From Rana temporaria (taxonomy: Eukaryota > Chordata > Amphibia > Anura > Ranidae): 64,000 nt of DNA. Every line of letters starts with the position of its first letter. Position 1 is the stretch's first letter. The translations under genes were made by a program, and so were the position numbers. The notes under the pieces were generated by a model. The model did not search any database, was not told the DNA's origin, and worked only from the letters and a program-made list of their open reading frames with translations. The stretch lies in assembly GCF_905171775.1 (NCBI RefSeq), contig NC_053491.1, forward strand, positions 134,042,483 through 134,106,482, given 5' to 3'. This document shows positions 22,753 to 33,720 of the stretch, in pieces.

Positions 22753-22998
22753 TAAGTAAAACTCTGCAATTATGATTGGAAATATATTTTTGCTGACTAT
22801 TCTTTATTCTTTCCATTTTCATTACAATAAGTATAAAAAATGTAAGTAAGAGTCCTGTCAACAAAATAATGCAATGTTGAAGTTTTCTATCATTTTTATG
22901 GTAGACAACCAAGGGTAATGCTATGTTTTTTTCAAGCATGAACACAATAGTCTTTATCATACACCAAAATACAATAATAGTACTTCTGTTTTGTTTAG

Positions 22999-23068
22999 CT
23001 TCTCCATGGGTAGATAAGAGCAGAACGCCAAATAAAATTGACCTTTATGATGTTAGAAGACGACCATG
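22999..23068 (+). CDS. CACNA2D1: CACNA2D1 exon (first of three in window): segment just before the VWA domain
   Basis: Internal exon of a voltage-gated calcium-channel alpha2delta subunit. These are extracellular, GPI-anchored auxiliary proteins that raise the surface level and current of Cav1/Cav2 channels. The exon follows an acceptor ending TTTGTTTAG and reads SPWVDKSRTPNKIDLYDVRR then RPW. It ends in the middle of the Trp codon at a GTAAGT donor. It is 70 nt long: two bases completing a codon, 22 codons, then two bases. The IDLYDVRRRPW stretch leads into the VWA domain and is nearly invariant in alpha2delta-1 and -2. Lys after VD is Asn in mammalian alpha2delta-1 as I recall it. The next exon supplies the last Trp base and continues the protein, which confirms the splice sites. 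The preceding exon (expected to encode the segment ending YYPA) was not found upstream in the window. Confidence 0.93.
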
Positions 23069-23874
23069 GTAAGTTTATTTATTTTTATGCATTTGGTAAT
23101 TTATTCAATTAATGTGATGCATACACTGATATCTACTTGATTAATTCTATAAATAAAAAAATATATTCACTTTGTGTTGCAACTCTGGCAATGACAAAGC
23201 AGGGTTCATTTGCTTTCTCTGCTTCATTATTTTTCATTATAAAAAGACATTAAACAATGTTACTTACAAATTACAGTCTAATGAAACGTGGGAGATGGAG
23301 TGCTCTTCCAGAATTGTTGTGCTATCTGTGCAGCTTAAGAGGAGTACAAGCAATATCCATAACATTTGTTCTATTATTTAATTAGAAATTGTAATCCTAT
23401 CAAACAGCATTATCTTAAGAGGGGCATAATAATGAGCAATAACCGAATATAAGCTTTGGTCTGATTTTTCAGTAAATAGAATTCATTATTCGATTTTTAT
23501 TGTATTCTCTCTTTTTTTTAATACACTTTTTAATTATATACTTGCAAGCAATATTGATTTATGAATAAAAACATAAAATAAATCATAGTTAATGTATAAC
23601 TAACTGTGAAAAGCAACAATGACTAGGCTCCTTTTAAATATACATTTCATGGTTACTACTAGCATTCCCTAAAAAGTACATTATACTGTACACCAATAAT
23701 GAGGACCAGCATATCTTAGCAGGAACACAATATGTAAAGTAAAATATACTTAGACAAATAATATAACAAACCAAGTGAACTCTCTGCTCATGAAACTATT
23801 GTGTCAAAAAAATCATAAAAAACATTACCACATTTAACAGAACAGCTGCTCACAAACAGATATCTATACGCGTT

Positions 23875-24642
23875 AAACACCATACATGTGAAGCGTTGTC
23901 CCTTTAAGTGTAAAACAATATATATTGATTATATGATTTGTAATGATTATATCCGAGATTTTTTGTAGTTTGTGATTTTCAAAGGGTTAATGTATTAACC
24001 CTTCGAGAATCACAAACAATAAAAAAATCTCTGATATAATTATTAGAAATCATATAAATAAATCAAGTCCCATCATATTCTGTCCATGAGCACACAGTCT
24101 GCTGACATTGCGCAATGCGCATGCACGCTGGGTGCATATTCCAATATGCATGAATAAAATCTACCCTATGTGAATATGTTTGCTTGCAATAAGCCAGCAG
24201 TTTGAAATAGTGTTACGCTATGTGTGGTGTTTCTTTCCTTCTGATTTTATTTGATGATGTATGGAGATTAATATTGGCAAAATTGATTTGAAGCAAGTGT
24301 ACTAGGAGCTCTGAAGCAAGTGCTCTGTGCTTTCTGTATGCGACCTGTGTGGGTTGCAAGCACCTGATGACCTCCATTAATAAGGGGTCAGACCACATAG
24401 TAAGGAGTTTGGCTATCTACTGATGCTGACACTATATTTAAGCAGATACATTTCTTTCGAATATGACCCATAATGCACAGAATATGATTTATTTATTTTT
24501 AATATGCAGTAATTTGTGATGATTATACAGTTTATGTTTAATTGTTTTTGAGTTTCAAAGGGTTAATGGTATTAACAAAATATTATTAGTATTATTATTA
24601 TTTTTTGAGGGGGACAGCGGTTCACATGTATGGTGTAAAACA
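23875..24642. repeat. Inverted-repeat (foldback) region
   Basis: The outer pair AAACACCATACATGTGAAGC (from 23877) and TTCACATGTATGGTGT (about 24621-24636) are inverted copies. Inside, 23933-24052 forms its own hairpin (TTGTGATTTTCAAAGGGTTA against TAACCCTTCGAGAATCACAA), and 24481-24580 repeats part of it. No coding capacity. Confidence 0.65.
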
Positions 24643-24644
24643 TA

Positions 24645-25290
24645 TATTTGGGTTTCTGATATGAGTGATAAAGAGCAATAATCCATTCATCAATTTGGAA
24701 ACCAGCTTACAGGGAAAAATATGTGCACTTTTGAAAAAAATGAAATCAGAAAAAAATGACTTTTTTGAAAAATAATTTTGAGCATTATGTTTTTTTTGTT
24801 GTTGTAAGGACTTTGTGAATATGATCAAAAAATACTTTAAATGAATGGCAGTGGAATAACTTGAGATGGCCATATTATAGCAACAGATTAGAGCTGGTCT
24901 GTGGGCTGAAAATGAAAACAAGTTTTGCAGGTTAATCACCAGGCTTTGCCTGTGGCATTTATGTAAAGTAGAGATGCAAAAGGGATTTTATAATATATAG
25001 ATGCACAATGGGCCTGATTCTTCAAGCTACAACAGCACATACCACATTCATAAAGCATTCTCCTTCCATATTCTCTGATTAATCAAAAGGAAAGTTATAG
25101 GTTTTAACTATGAATATATTAATATTTTATTGTAGGCTTTATTTTTATTTTTTTAAGTAAACACATCTTAATTAATAAATCACCCAAAAAAATAATTAAA
25201 ATTAGAATGAATAGGTATATATGTATACTAGTAGGAATTACAGAATTGAATTATGTATTGTGGGCTTTATTGTTATTTTTGCATACATTA
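24645..25290. other. AT-rich intronic DNA
   Basis: No gene or repeat recognised. Confidence 0.55.
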
Positions 25291-26619
25291 TTAACCACTT
25301 CCATACAGGGCACTTATACACCTTCCCGCCCAGACCAATTTTTAGCTTTCAGTGCTGTTGCACTTTAAACTACAATTGCGCGGTCATGCTACATTGTACC
25401 CAAACTAAATTTTTATCATTTTGTACCCACAAATAGAGCTTTCTTTTGTTGGTATTTGATCACCTCTGGGATTTTTATTTTCTGCAAAAAAAAATAAAAA
25501 AATGACCGAAAATTTTGAAAAACAATTTTTTTTTGGGGGTTCCGTTATAAAACATTGTAAATAAGTACGTGTTCTCCTTCACTAATGGGCACTGATGGTA
25601 CTGCACTGACTGGCACTGATAAGGTGGCATTGATGGGCACTGATAAGGTGGCACTGATGTGGTGGCATTAATGATGGGCACCAATATGCAGCGCAGCGAT
25701 GATGGGCGGCACGGATGGGCACTGATGGGCGGCACGGATAGGTGGCACAGATGGGCACAGATAGGCGGCACAGATGGGCAGGGATAGGCGGCACAGATGG
25801 GCAGGGATAGGCGGCACGGATGGGCAGGGATAGGCGGCACGGATGAGCGTGGATAGGTGGCACGGATAGGCAGGGATAGGCGGCACAGATGGGCAGGGAT
25901 AGGCGACACGTATGGGCACTGATAGGTGGCATGGATAGGCAGGGATAGGCGGCACAGATGGGCAGGGATAGGCGACACGTATGGGCACTGATAGGTGGCA
26001 TGGATGGGCATAGATGGGCACTAACTAATGTGTTGTACTAATGGATGCCAATCAGTGCCAAACAATGCCTGCCAATCAGTGATGCCCATTGTGGGCACTG
26101 ATTGGCATCCATTGTGGCACTGATTGGCATCCATTATGTGTCATCCCTGGTGGTCTAGGGTGGCATACCTTTGATTTAAATCCCTGGTGATCTAGTGGAA
26201 TCCCTGGTGGTCCAGTGGGCATCCCTGGTGGTCCAGTGGGCATCCTCAGGGGGGGCTGTGCTGATAATCGATCAGCACAAACCCCCCCCTGTCAGAGGAG
26301 CAGCCGATCGGCTCTCCTCTACTCGCATCTGACAGACGCGAGTGAGGAAAAGCCGATTACTGGCTTTTGCTGTTTACATCGTGATCAGCCGTGATTGGAC
26401 ACGGCTGATCACGTGGTAAAGTGTCTCCGTGAGAGACACTTTACCTAGATCGGTGTTGCGGGGTGTCAGACTGACACCCTGCAACAACGATCGCCGCGAT
26501 GCGCGCCCCCGGGGGCGCGCAGCGGCTCAGAATCCTGAGGACGTCATATGACGTCCAGTCAGGATTCTACAACCACTTTGCCGCCATAAATCTGTCATTG
26601 GTGGGCGGCAAGTGGTTAA
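25291..26619 (+). mobile_element. TTAA-flanked family E element E4, longest complete copy
   Basis: A non-coding element from TTAACCACTT (25291) to AAGTGGTTAA (26619), so the termini are inverted and sit on TTAA. Order inside: a conserved ACAATTGCGCGGTCATGC / CCACAAATAGAGCTTTC / TTTGATCACCTCTG block, an AT-rich stretch, a minisatellite (25690-26010), then a GC-rich 3' part with GGACGTCATATGACGTCC. TTAA targets with CC...GG ends fit piggyBac-type non-autonomous transposons; the superfamily is inferred. Confidence 0.8.
25690..26020. repeat. Minisatellite within element E4
   Basis: Degenerate units built on GATGGGCAGGGATAGGCGGCACA and GCACTGATAGGTGGCATGG; two almost identical blocks of about 70 bp end the array. 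All three minus frames stay open across it, giving long Pro/Cys/Ser-rich frames that are artefacts. Confidence 0.9.
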
Positions 26620-26673
26620 ATTACCCTAAAAATTAAGTATGAAACATGTAAAGCAAAAATGAGTAGGTATATA

Positions 26674-27644
26674 CAGTACAGACCAAAAGTTTGGACACAC
26701 CTTCTCATTCAAAGAGTTTTCTTTATTTTCATGAATATGAAATTGTAGATTCACACTGAAGGCATCAAAACTATGAATTAACACATGTGAAATTATACAT
26801 AACAAAAAAGTGTGAAACAACTGAAAATATATTTCATATTCTAGGTTCTTCAAAGTAGCCACCTTTTGCTTTGATTACTGCTTGGCACACTCTTGTCATT
26901 CTCTTGATGAGCTTCAAGTGGTAGTCACCTGGCGCAGCACCCCATCACTCTCCTTCTTGGTCAAACAGCCCTTACACAGCCTGGAGGTGTGTTTGGGGTC
27001 ATTGTCCTGTTGAAAAATAAATGATGGTCCAACTAAACGCAAACCGGATGGAATAGCATGCCGCTGCAAGATGCTGTGGTAGCAATGCTGGTTCAGTATG
27101 CCTTCAATTTTGAATAAATCCCCAACAGTGTCACCAGCAAAGCACCCCCACACCATCACACCTCCTCCTCCATGCTTCACGGTAGGAACCAGGCATGTAG
27201 AGTCGATCCGTTCACCTTTTCTGCGTCGCACAAAGACACGGGGGTTGGAACCAAAGATCTCAAGTTTGGACTTATCAGACCAAAGCACAGATTTCCACTG
27301 GTCTAATGTCCATTCCTTGTGTTCTTTAGCCCAAACAAGTCTCTTCTGCTTGTTGCCTTTCTTTAGCAGTGGTTTCCTAGCAGATATTCTACCATGAAGG
27401 CCTGATTCACACAGTCTCCTCTTAACAGTTCTAGAGATGTGTCTGCTGCAAAAGCTGGCTACTTTGAAGAACCTAGAATATGAAATATATTTTCAGTTGT
27501 TTCACACTTTTTTGTTATGTATAATTCCTCATGTGTTCATTTATAGTTTTGATGCCTTCAGTGTGAATCTTCAATTTTCATAGTCATGAAAATAAAGAAA
27601 ACTCTTTGAATGAGAAGGTGTGTCCAAACTTTTGGTCTGTACTG
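26674..27644 (-). mobile_element. Tc1-type transposon T3 with intact long terminal repeats
   Basis: A 971-bp element bounded by TA on both sides. Its inverted repeats of about 190 bp begin CAGTACAGACCAAAAGTTTG at both ends. Only about 600 bp lie between the repeats, too little for a roughly 340-residue transposase, so part of the gene has been deleted. Confidence 0.92.
26914..27288 (-). pseudogene. Tc1-type transposase fragment
   Basis: 124 codons beginning MLWSDKSKLEIFG, which holds the first catalytic Asp of the DDE domain. KHGGGGVMVWGCF follows, then FIFQQDNDPKHTSRL with the second Asp. After KESDGVLRQV the sequence jumps into the terminal repeat, so the SPDLNPIE block with the third acidic residue is missing. 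The N-terminal helix-turn-helix domain is mostly missing too. This copy cannot make working transposase but could be moved by another one. Confidence 0.88.
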
Positions 27645-27764
27645 TATGTATACTAACAGGAATTACAAATAGTATAAAACCAAAAGTTTACAATAAATAA
27701 GAAAATATACAATGTTTTATTTTATTTTTAAACTCTTGAAATATCTTCCAGAGTGAAAGAGTAA

Positions 27765-28168
27765 TGCCGCTTACCCATGATCGGTTTGTCTGATGAAAAC
27801 AGTCTGATGGACCATTTTCATCAGATGAACCGATCGTGTGTGGGCCCCATCATTTTTTTATCCATCGGTGAAATAACTAGGAACTTGTTTTAAAATTATC
27901 TGATGGTTAAAAAAACGATAGAAAAAAATGATCGTCTGTGGGCACGTCCATCGGTTAAAAATCTATGCATGCTCAGAATCAAGTCGACGCATGCTCGGAA
28001 GCATTGAACTTTATTTTTCTCAGCATGTCGTTGTGTTTTACGTCACCGCGTTCTGACACAATAGTTTTTTTAACTGATGGTGTGTAGGCAAGACTGATGA
28101 AAGTCAGCTTCATCGGATATCTGATCAGACCATTTTCATCGGATGAACCGATCGTGTGTGCAGGGTAT
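27765..28168. mobile_element. MITE related to family B, copy B6
   Basis: Repeated ATCGGT/ACCGAT modules and TCATCGGATGAACCGATCG pairs, with GATCGTGTGTG-type ends. The borders are eroded (left TGCCGCTTACCCATGATCGG). Confidence 0.65.
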
Positions 28169-28265
28169 CAGAGTTCCTGCTGGGAACCAGTGTTAAGAGT
28201 CTGAGGAACTCTCCATATCTAGAGCACTGTAATGAGCAATTCAGTGGTCTTCTTAGAGGTGTGTC

Positions 28266-28490
28266 TTAAGCAAACTGGGATTTCTTGTGCATTATCTTTA
28301 GAAGAGGCTTCCTTCTGGGAAGACAGCCATGCAGACCAATTTGATGCAGCATGTGGTGTTTGGTCTCAGCACTGACAGGCTGACCCCCCACCCCTTCAAC
28401 CTCTGCAGCAATGCTTGCAGCACTTTTACGTCTATTTCCCAAAGACAACCTCTGGATAACACAAACTTTAAAAAACATGCTGCTCATCAT
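28266..28490 (-). pseudogene. Tc1 transposase N-terminal (helix-turn-helix) fragment
   Basis: Minus-strand frame with LGNRRKSAASIAAEVEGVGG and QIGLHGCLPRRKPLLK, characteristic of the paired-like DNA-binding domain of Tc1 transposases. It ends near MHKKSQFA, where the catalytic domain should start. Not functional. Confidence 0.85.
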
Positions 28491-28654
28491 TCACACTTGA
28501 GACCTTGAAACACTAATGAGTCATATGAAAGTGACTAATTGGGCCCAATTTGAAAATTTTCACTTAGGGGTGTTCTCACTTTTGTTGGCAGTTGTTTAGA
28601 CATTAATAGCTGTGTGTTGAGTTAATTTGGTGGGACAGCAAATTTACACTGATA

Positions 28655-29015
28655 GACCCCTTTCACACTGAAGCATTTTTCAGGCACTTTTGGGCTAAAA
28701 ATAGCATCTGTAAAGCGCTTGAAAAATGGCTCCCCTGCAGTATCAGTGTGAAAGCCCTTGGGCTTTAACACTGAGGCGATGCGCTGGCAGGATGTTAAAA
28801 AAACTCCTGCAAAAAACATCTTTGGAGTGGTGAAGGAGCAGGGTATACCCCACTCCTCCACTGCTCCTGCCCATTGAAATGAATAGGCAGCACCCCTGAA
28901 CTGCTGTTTGTGGGTGGTTTTAACCCTTTTTGGACGTTAGTGGGGGTTAAAAGCGCCCCGCTTGTGACCGAAAACCTCTGTAAAATTTATGGTAAAGCAC
29001 CGCTAGCAATGCCTC
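28655..29015. mobile_element. MITE family D inserted in T4
   Basis: Starts GACCCCTTTCACACTGAAGC; the interior has the inverted CAGTGTGAAAGCCC motif. Tc1 sequence (TTTACACTG before, TTATACAAG after) continues across it. A second fragment lies at 19250-19507. Confidence 0.72.
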
Positions 29016-29149
29016 ATTATACAAGTTGTACACTCACTACTTTACATTGTAGCAAACGTGTAATTTCTTCAGTGTTGTCACATGAAAATATATAATAAAA
29101 TATTTACAAAAATGTGAAGGGTGTACCGACTTTTTTCACTGACTAGTCG

Positions 29150-29453
29150 CAAGTAGAAATTGGATTGGTAACTAAAGTCACGAAAATTCTCGTACGACGG
29201 CAAACAAAATCTGAAGTGATGTCATGTGTTGTAATGTATTTAGATTGTATTTTCGGATGACAACTGTACTGATTAAACAAAAATTGTACAATCTGAGATC
29301 GTACGAGAAAAAATTCTGTGCATGTCCGATAAAATAATATCGCATGAACTGTCATGATCAGCTCTCGAAAGCTCTGTACTAACGATCCGATTATTGTACA
29401 ATCGCGTAGAAAGCGGTATTTTTTGTCCAATCTTTGGATCGTGTGTATGGGGC
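29150..29453. repeat. MITE remnant of the GTGTGTATGGGGC group
   Basis: Inverted TCTCGTACGA/TCGTACGAGA words and a right end GATCGTGTGTATGGGGC. The left end is unclear. Confidence 0.5.
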
Positions 29454-29454
29454 A

Positions 29455-29598
29455 TTAGGCAATTTTTCCCACAAATAAAGCTTTCATTTGGTTGTATTTG
29501 ATCACCTCTGAGTCTTTTATTTTTAAACAAAAAAGGCTGACAATTTAAAAAAAAAAAAATATATATTTTCTGCTATAAAACAATTAACTACTTAAGCC
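29455..29598 (+). repeat. Family E fragment
   Basis: CCCACAAATAAAGCTTTC and TTTGATCACCTCTGAG, the shared family E block. Confidence 0.6.
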
Positions 29599-29599
29599 C

Positions 29600-29877
29600 C
29601 AGGCCATTTGGCTGGCCAAAGACCAGTTCTCTTTTTTCCCGCCGGGAAAACCAGCAAACTTTTGCCTGGCGGTTTTTGGCAGTTTTCCTATGGGAAAACC
29701 TGTGATGGAGCATACACACGGCCGGGATTCCCAACCAAAGCTCCATCGCAGTTTTCCTGTTGGGAAAACCGGCCATGTGTAGGGGGAAAGACTGATCAAG
29801 CAGGTTCTCGGCTTTCCCCTCGGGAATTCCGACGGGAAATTTTCCCGTCGAAAATCCCGCACATGTGTACGGGGCAT
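29600..29877. mobile_element. MITE with GGGAAAACC palindromes, inserted at a Tx1 fragment
   Basis: Internal inverted words (TTTTCCCGCCGGGAAAACC, GGGAAATTTTCCCGTCG) and a right end GTGTACGGGGCATGA. Tx1 sequence starts immediately to the right. Confidence 0.65.
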
Positions 29878-29884
29878 GAGAGAG

Positions 29885-30395
29885 ATTGAGTTGCCTGTGT
29901 CATCTTGTGTGTTTTTTTCCAATTTATGGATATGGCCAGTCAGGGTGTCGAGATGTGCCCGTCGTTCACATCTAAGTTTGGTTGTCAAGGCTATTAGTTC
30001 CCTTCCTATTTAGTTAGTTGGGATATGTCGGGAGTATCATTTTCCGAGAAGTAATGTAGAAGCTGGTTTTGTATTTTAGCCATGATGGTGGGTTCATTAA
30101 GGAGGGATGGGTCTAAAGCCAAAATGAGGGGCGAGCAGAGGTTTCTGGGATTACTAAGAATAATGATATGGGGTAGTGGTCTGATAAAAACATTGGATCT
30201 TTAGATGTTTGAGAAATGAATGTCAAATCTTGTTGGGTTATGAAAAGGTAGTCTAGTCTTGAATACGGTTGGGTGGGGCTGAGATGACTGTGTAGTCTTT
30301 CGTATTTGGATTTAGTGTTTGCCAGGTGTCATGCAGCGTGAGTTCCTTTAGATACGTTTGAATTGACCGGAGAGCTTTGTAAGGCAGTTATTGCA
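29885..30395 (-). pseudogene. Tx1-type LINE ORF2 fragment, antisense
   Basis: The minus strand reads LHDTWQTLNPNTKDYTVISA, the C-terminal endonuclease region of Tx1/L1 ORF2, then after frame breaks ERRAHLDTLTGHIHKLEK leading toward the RT domain. Stops and frameshifts throughout. It is a 5' and 3' truncated piece unrelated to the host gene. Confidence 0.75.
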
Positions 30396-30741
30396 TTTTT
30401 TTTCCAAAAATATGTAGAAGAATACATATTGGCTTAAACTGATGAAGAAACATTTTTTTTTTTTTGGGGGGGGGGGGGGGTTATTTATTATAGCAAAAAG
30501 TAAAAAATATATATATTTTTTTTAAATTGTCGCAATTTTTTTTGTTTATAGCACCAAAACAAATCTGCAGAGGTGCTCAAATACAACCAAAAGAAAGCTC
30601 TATTTGTGGGGAAAAAAGGACATTTATTTGGGTACATCATTGCATGACCGCGCAATTGACAGTTAAAGCAAAGCAGTGCCGTTCCGCAAAAAATGGCCTG
30701 ATCATTAAGGGAGCAAATCCTTCCGATACTTAAGCGGTTAA
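30396..30741 (-). mobile_element. Family E element fragment
   Basis: On the minus strand it starts TTAACCGCTTAAGTATCGG (30741) and runs through the ATTGCGCGGTCATGCA and CACAAATAGAGCTTTC blocks to TTCTTCTACATATTTTTGG near 30415. Includes a G run at 30470-30480. Confidence 0.75.
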
Positions 30742-30744
30742 TAC

Positions 30745-31118
30745 ATTTTTGACATTCAAAGCAAACTAATGTCTCCATGCTTTATTTTGCTGAGAAATCA
30801 CTTTGACATCCCCTAGCATTTCTGGATGTGGGTCCTCTTGTATAATTATTGTAGCATTCACTTCCTGGGATTCATCTCCCCTTAGCTCAGACATGCAGGA
30901 GGGTGTGCTTAGCTGATAAAACCCCCCTCCTCTCCTGGAGACTCCTGGGATTTATGACATCATTTTCCCAGGCCTGGAAAACAAGAAGTAACTGAAGAAA
31001 TGTAAAAAAAAGTTTAAACTCTGTAAATATTATATGCTTTCCAATTTTTTACTTATACTAGCAAAATGAGGGTTAAAAATAGTCAATGTTGATTGAAAGA
31101 GTGAAGCACTGCTTTAAC
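30745..31118. repeat. Unclassified dispersed-looking repeat
   Basis: Has GGGATTTATGACATCATTTTCC and a purine-rich end. No second copy seen in the window, so status is uncertain. Confidence 0.3.
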
Positions 31119-31119
31119 T

Positions 31120-31745
31120 TAGTAAATTACGTAAGGTCTTGAAGGATAGCTTTGAACATATCTGGCACATGTTTGCGGAGGTCCACCTGCTACACAGACT
31201 CTGGAACAACCCTTATTTTCAAATTGTTTCTCCTTGACCTATCCTCAATGTCCACCAGCTTTACTTTAACCCAGTCCTTCTCATCATCATGTTTCTAAGA
31301 TGCATCTGTCAGGTCATTAATGGTAGTAGCATATTTTCCCATTTTTGTTTCAGTGTCACTAACTCTAGAATCAACACCCTGCAGCTCAATGTTAAACTTG
31401 TGCATACGGGATGCCATGTCTGTTTGGAGGGAGCTTCTAAGGGGCATATACATTCCTTCAAAATAGTGTCACAGGCTGATTATTAGTGGGGAACACATCA
31501 AAAGAATTGAGGGAGTTTTCTTGCATCATCCCCTGGGTCATTATTAAAGCTAACCTGCTGCTCGATCCATCCATCCTGAATCTAGCCTTTTCTGGGCTGC
31601 CAGACATGGGGGTAGTAGAGAGAGGTGATTGTCTTCTCTGTGAGCTGCTGCCATATCTGGAGCTGCTTGTCTCCGCTGTGTGCTGTCAAGAGTGTGAGGC
31701 TAAGGGAGAGGACCATCCAGTGCTATCTTGCTTGCTGCCATGAGG
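31120..31745 (-). pseudogene. Tx1-type LINE ORF1 fragment, antisense
   Basis: The minus strand from 31743 encodes a leader starting MAASKIALDG, a coiled-coil stretch (MASRMHKFNIELQGVDSRVS, TETKMGKYATTIND), then DIEDRSRRNNLKIRVVPESV and VPDMFKAILQDLT. DRSRRNNLKIRGVPE is the junction between the coiled coil and the RNA-binding domain in Tx1-type ORF1. In-frame stops show decay. Confidence 0.78.
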
Positions 31746-31749
31746 CTGA

Positions 31750-32905
31750 GCTGTGAAAAAGACAGACAGCTTTTGGAGTTACTGATCATCCTTTCTTTTT
31801 CTGTTCATGATGGCCAGGTGCCCTTGAGCTAAACCTCCGCTGTGGGATGTCAAAAAGCCACCCATGAGAGCTGAGAATTACTGCTGTATCTCCTGCAGTC
31901 TAGGAGCTCTGTAATCAAGCAGCCATTCTGCTCCATTCTGTTGCATTTGAATAACCAATCATGTAGAAGGGAAAAAAATTTAAAGAGAAATTCTGCTTGC
32001 ACATAATTGGATGATTGTTTCACAGCTTTGTTTTATTTGCAAAGCTTCACTTTATTTAATAGAGTCATTGAACATTATTTTTTTAAAGAGAGCAGTCTTT
32101 ATACTTTTAGTAAATCAACCTAAATGTATTTTTATTTATGTTAAACTTCCTTTAATATGAACACAGACATAGATAGAGATCACAACCTGGTCACTATTTC
32201 CTTTATGACGGTAATAATTTTATTTCAATTTTACCCGATTTGGATAAAAGAAGAAAAAATCTGACTTTTTTTAGATAGATCCAAAACGTTTATCAGTTTA
32301 TCAGTAATGAGAAAAAACAACACAACAATATTGTGTATCTTTCTTCTCTATAATTAAAAAGCAGGGTCAGGTACCCTAAATTCTTATAATAGTAGTTGGT
32401 ATGTTTATACGATGAAAACCTCTTCACCATATCCTTGGAATTATTTTGAATTAGTCTGCGTTCTGATATTCAGAATAGATGTAGAGACATTGAGTGGGAA
32501 TGTAACTACACAATGTTCTCCACTATTGTGTTTCTGAAATACCTAGGGCACTTTAGCTTTAATACAGCAGGAGGTCGTGGATGTTTTTTGTACAAAAGAC
32601 CTTCAGTACTAAAAATGCAGTTCATTGTGTTCTTTTGAAAATGTCTCATATCACATTTAATACTAATACGCACAATACCGGTGATTAGAACACAGTTACC
32701 AGAAGTAGATATGTGAAAAATATAGCAAATACATTTGGTAATTGGTAAAACATAATTTATTATCATGCAATGCATACCCCCTTTTGAAGGACTGCTGACA
32801 TTTCTGTTTGTATCAGGACAATGCTTCCAAATGTAAAGTGTAACTTAAATTTTCACTATGAATGCATCTAAATGAGTAGATATTTGTAAGATTCAGTGAA
32901 CAAGA
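31750..32905. other. AT-rich intronic DNA, no gene seen
   Basis: No recognised exon, RNA gene or repeat. Confidence 0.6.
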
Positions 32906-32906
32906 A

Positions 32907-33367
32907 TTTAATGGGGTTGTAAAGGCAGAAGTTTTTATTTTTATTTTAATGCATTCTATGCATTAAGAGGAAAAGCCTTCTGTGTGCAGAAGTCCCTAAT
33001 ACTTATCCGAGGTCCCTCTCTGTCCAGAGATGTCCATGAGTGTGTCAGCCGTCCAAGATTCTCCTTCCTGATTGGCTGACCATTGCCTCCCGCTGCTGTT
33101 AATCAAAGTCAGCTAGCCAATTGGGGGAGAGAGGGGGCAGGGCTCCATGTCTGAATGGACACAGAGAGCTGTGACTCAGCTTGGGTGCCCCATAGCTAGC
33201 TGCCTGTTGTGGGGCACTGGACAGGAGGGAGGGGTCGGGATCACAGAAGAGGGACTCAGTAAGGGGATGATCTGGGCTGCTCTTTGCAAAACCACTACAA
33301 CAGAGCAGGTAAGTATAACATGTTTTTTATTTTTAGTGGAAAAAAAACAAGCCTTTACAATCACTTA
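32907..33367. mobile_element. Family G repeat, copy G3
   Basis: Left ATGGGGTTGTAAAGGCAGAAG, right GCCTTTACAATCACTTAA; the termini are inverted. The body matches copies at 11968 and 15651, including the GAGCAGGTAAGTATAACATG donor-like site at about 33303, 418 bp before the second calcium-channel exon. Confidence 0.78.
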
Positions 33368-33720
33368 AATTTCAATGAACATTTTCCAGTTTCTGATAAA
33401 TTATATTTTTCTAAATTATTTATCTGGGCTGGTTAAGGTTAAATCAGTAGAATAACTTTAGAGGAAAACATAGTTATATTATGGACGTGTGGTTTCGTTT
33501 TTTAGCTTTGCATTCAGCAGGGACTCAAGACCTTTGTTCCATATTCTTCTTAGACATAACATATTATTGAGCTGGTTCTTCTCAGTATCCTTACTTTACA
33601 ATTGATGCATGCAATAAGAGTACAAATAAAAATAAAAAAATGTTTTTTTTCTTTTTCCATATTTTCTTATTTAGTGAAATAAACTTACTGTTGTAACTTT
33701 TTTTCCTATCCATATTTTAG

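Larger units (their letters stand above)
28266..29147 (-). mobile_element. Tc1-type transposon T4, truncated, split by a family D MITE
   Basis: The outer end (29147 leftwards) has GTCGGTACACCCTTCACATT and CATGTGACAACACTGAAG. The transposase N-terminus lies at 28266-28490. A MITE (28655-29015) sits in between. The catalytic half is absent. Confidence 0.8.
23069..33720 (+). other. CACNA2D1: CACNA2D1 intron (10.65 kb)
   Basis: Sequence between the first two exons, starting GTAAGT and ending TTTTAG. It contains a foldback element, a full-length TTAA-flanked element with a minisatellite, two Tc1-type transposons, several MITEs and antisense Tx1 LINE fragments, all listed separately. 23069-23870, 24645-25290 and 31750-32905 are AT-rich sequence in which I see no gene or recognisable repeat. 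Confidence 0.85.

Noticed and set aside
25690..26020. Regularly spaced repeats that could suggest a CRISPR array
   Set aside because: Units are contiguous and degenerate, with no unique spacers, in a eukaryotic intron.
25475..26021. Long overlapping Pro/Cys/Ser-rich open frames on the minus strand
   Set aside because: All three frames are open because the minisatellite unit lacks stops. The frames have no start context, no motif and no codon signature.
33301..33320. AGGTAAGTATAACATG as a real splice donor of the channel gene
   Set aside because: It is part of a dispersed repeat with the same site in two other copies and has no open exon upstream.
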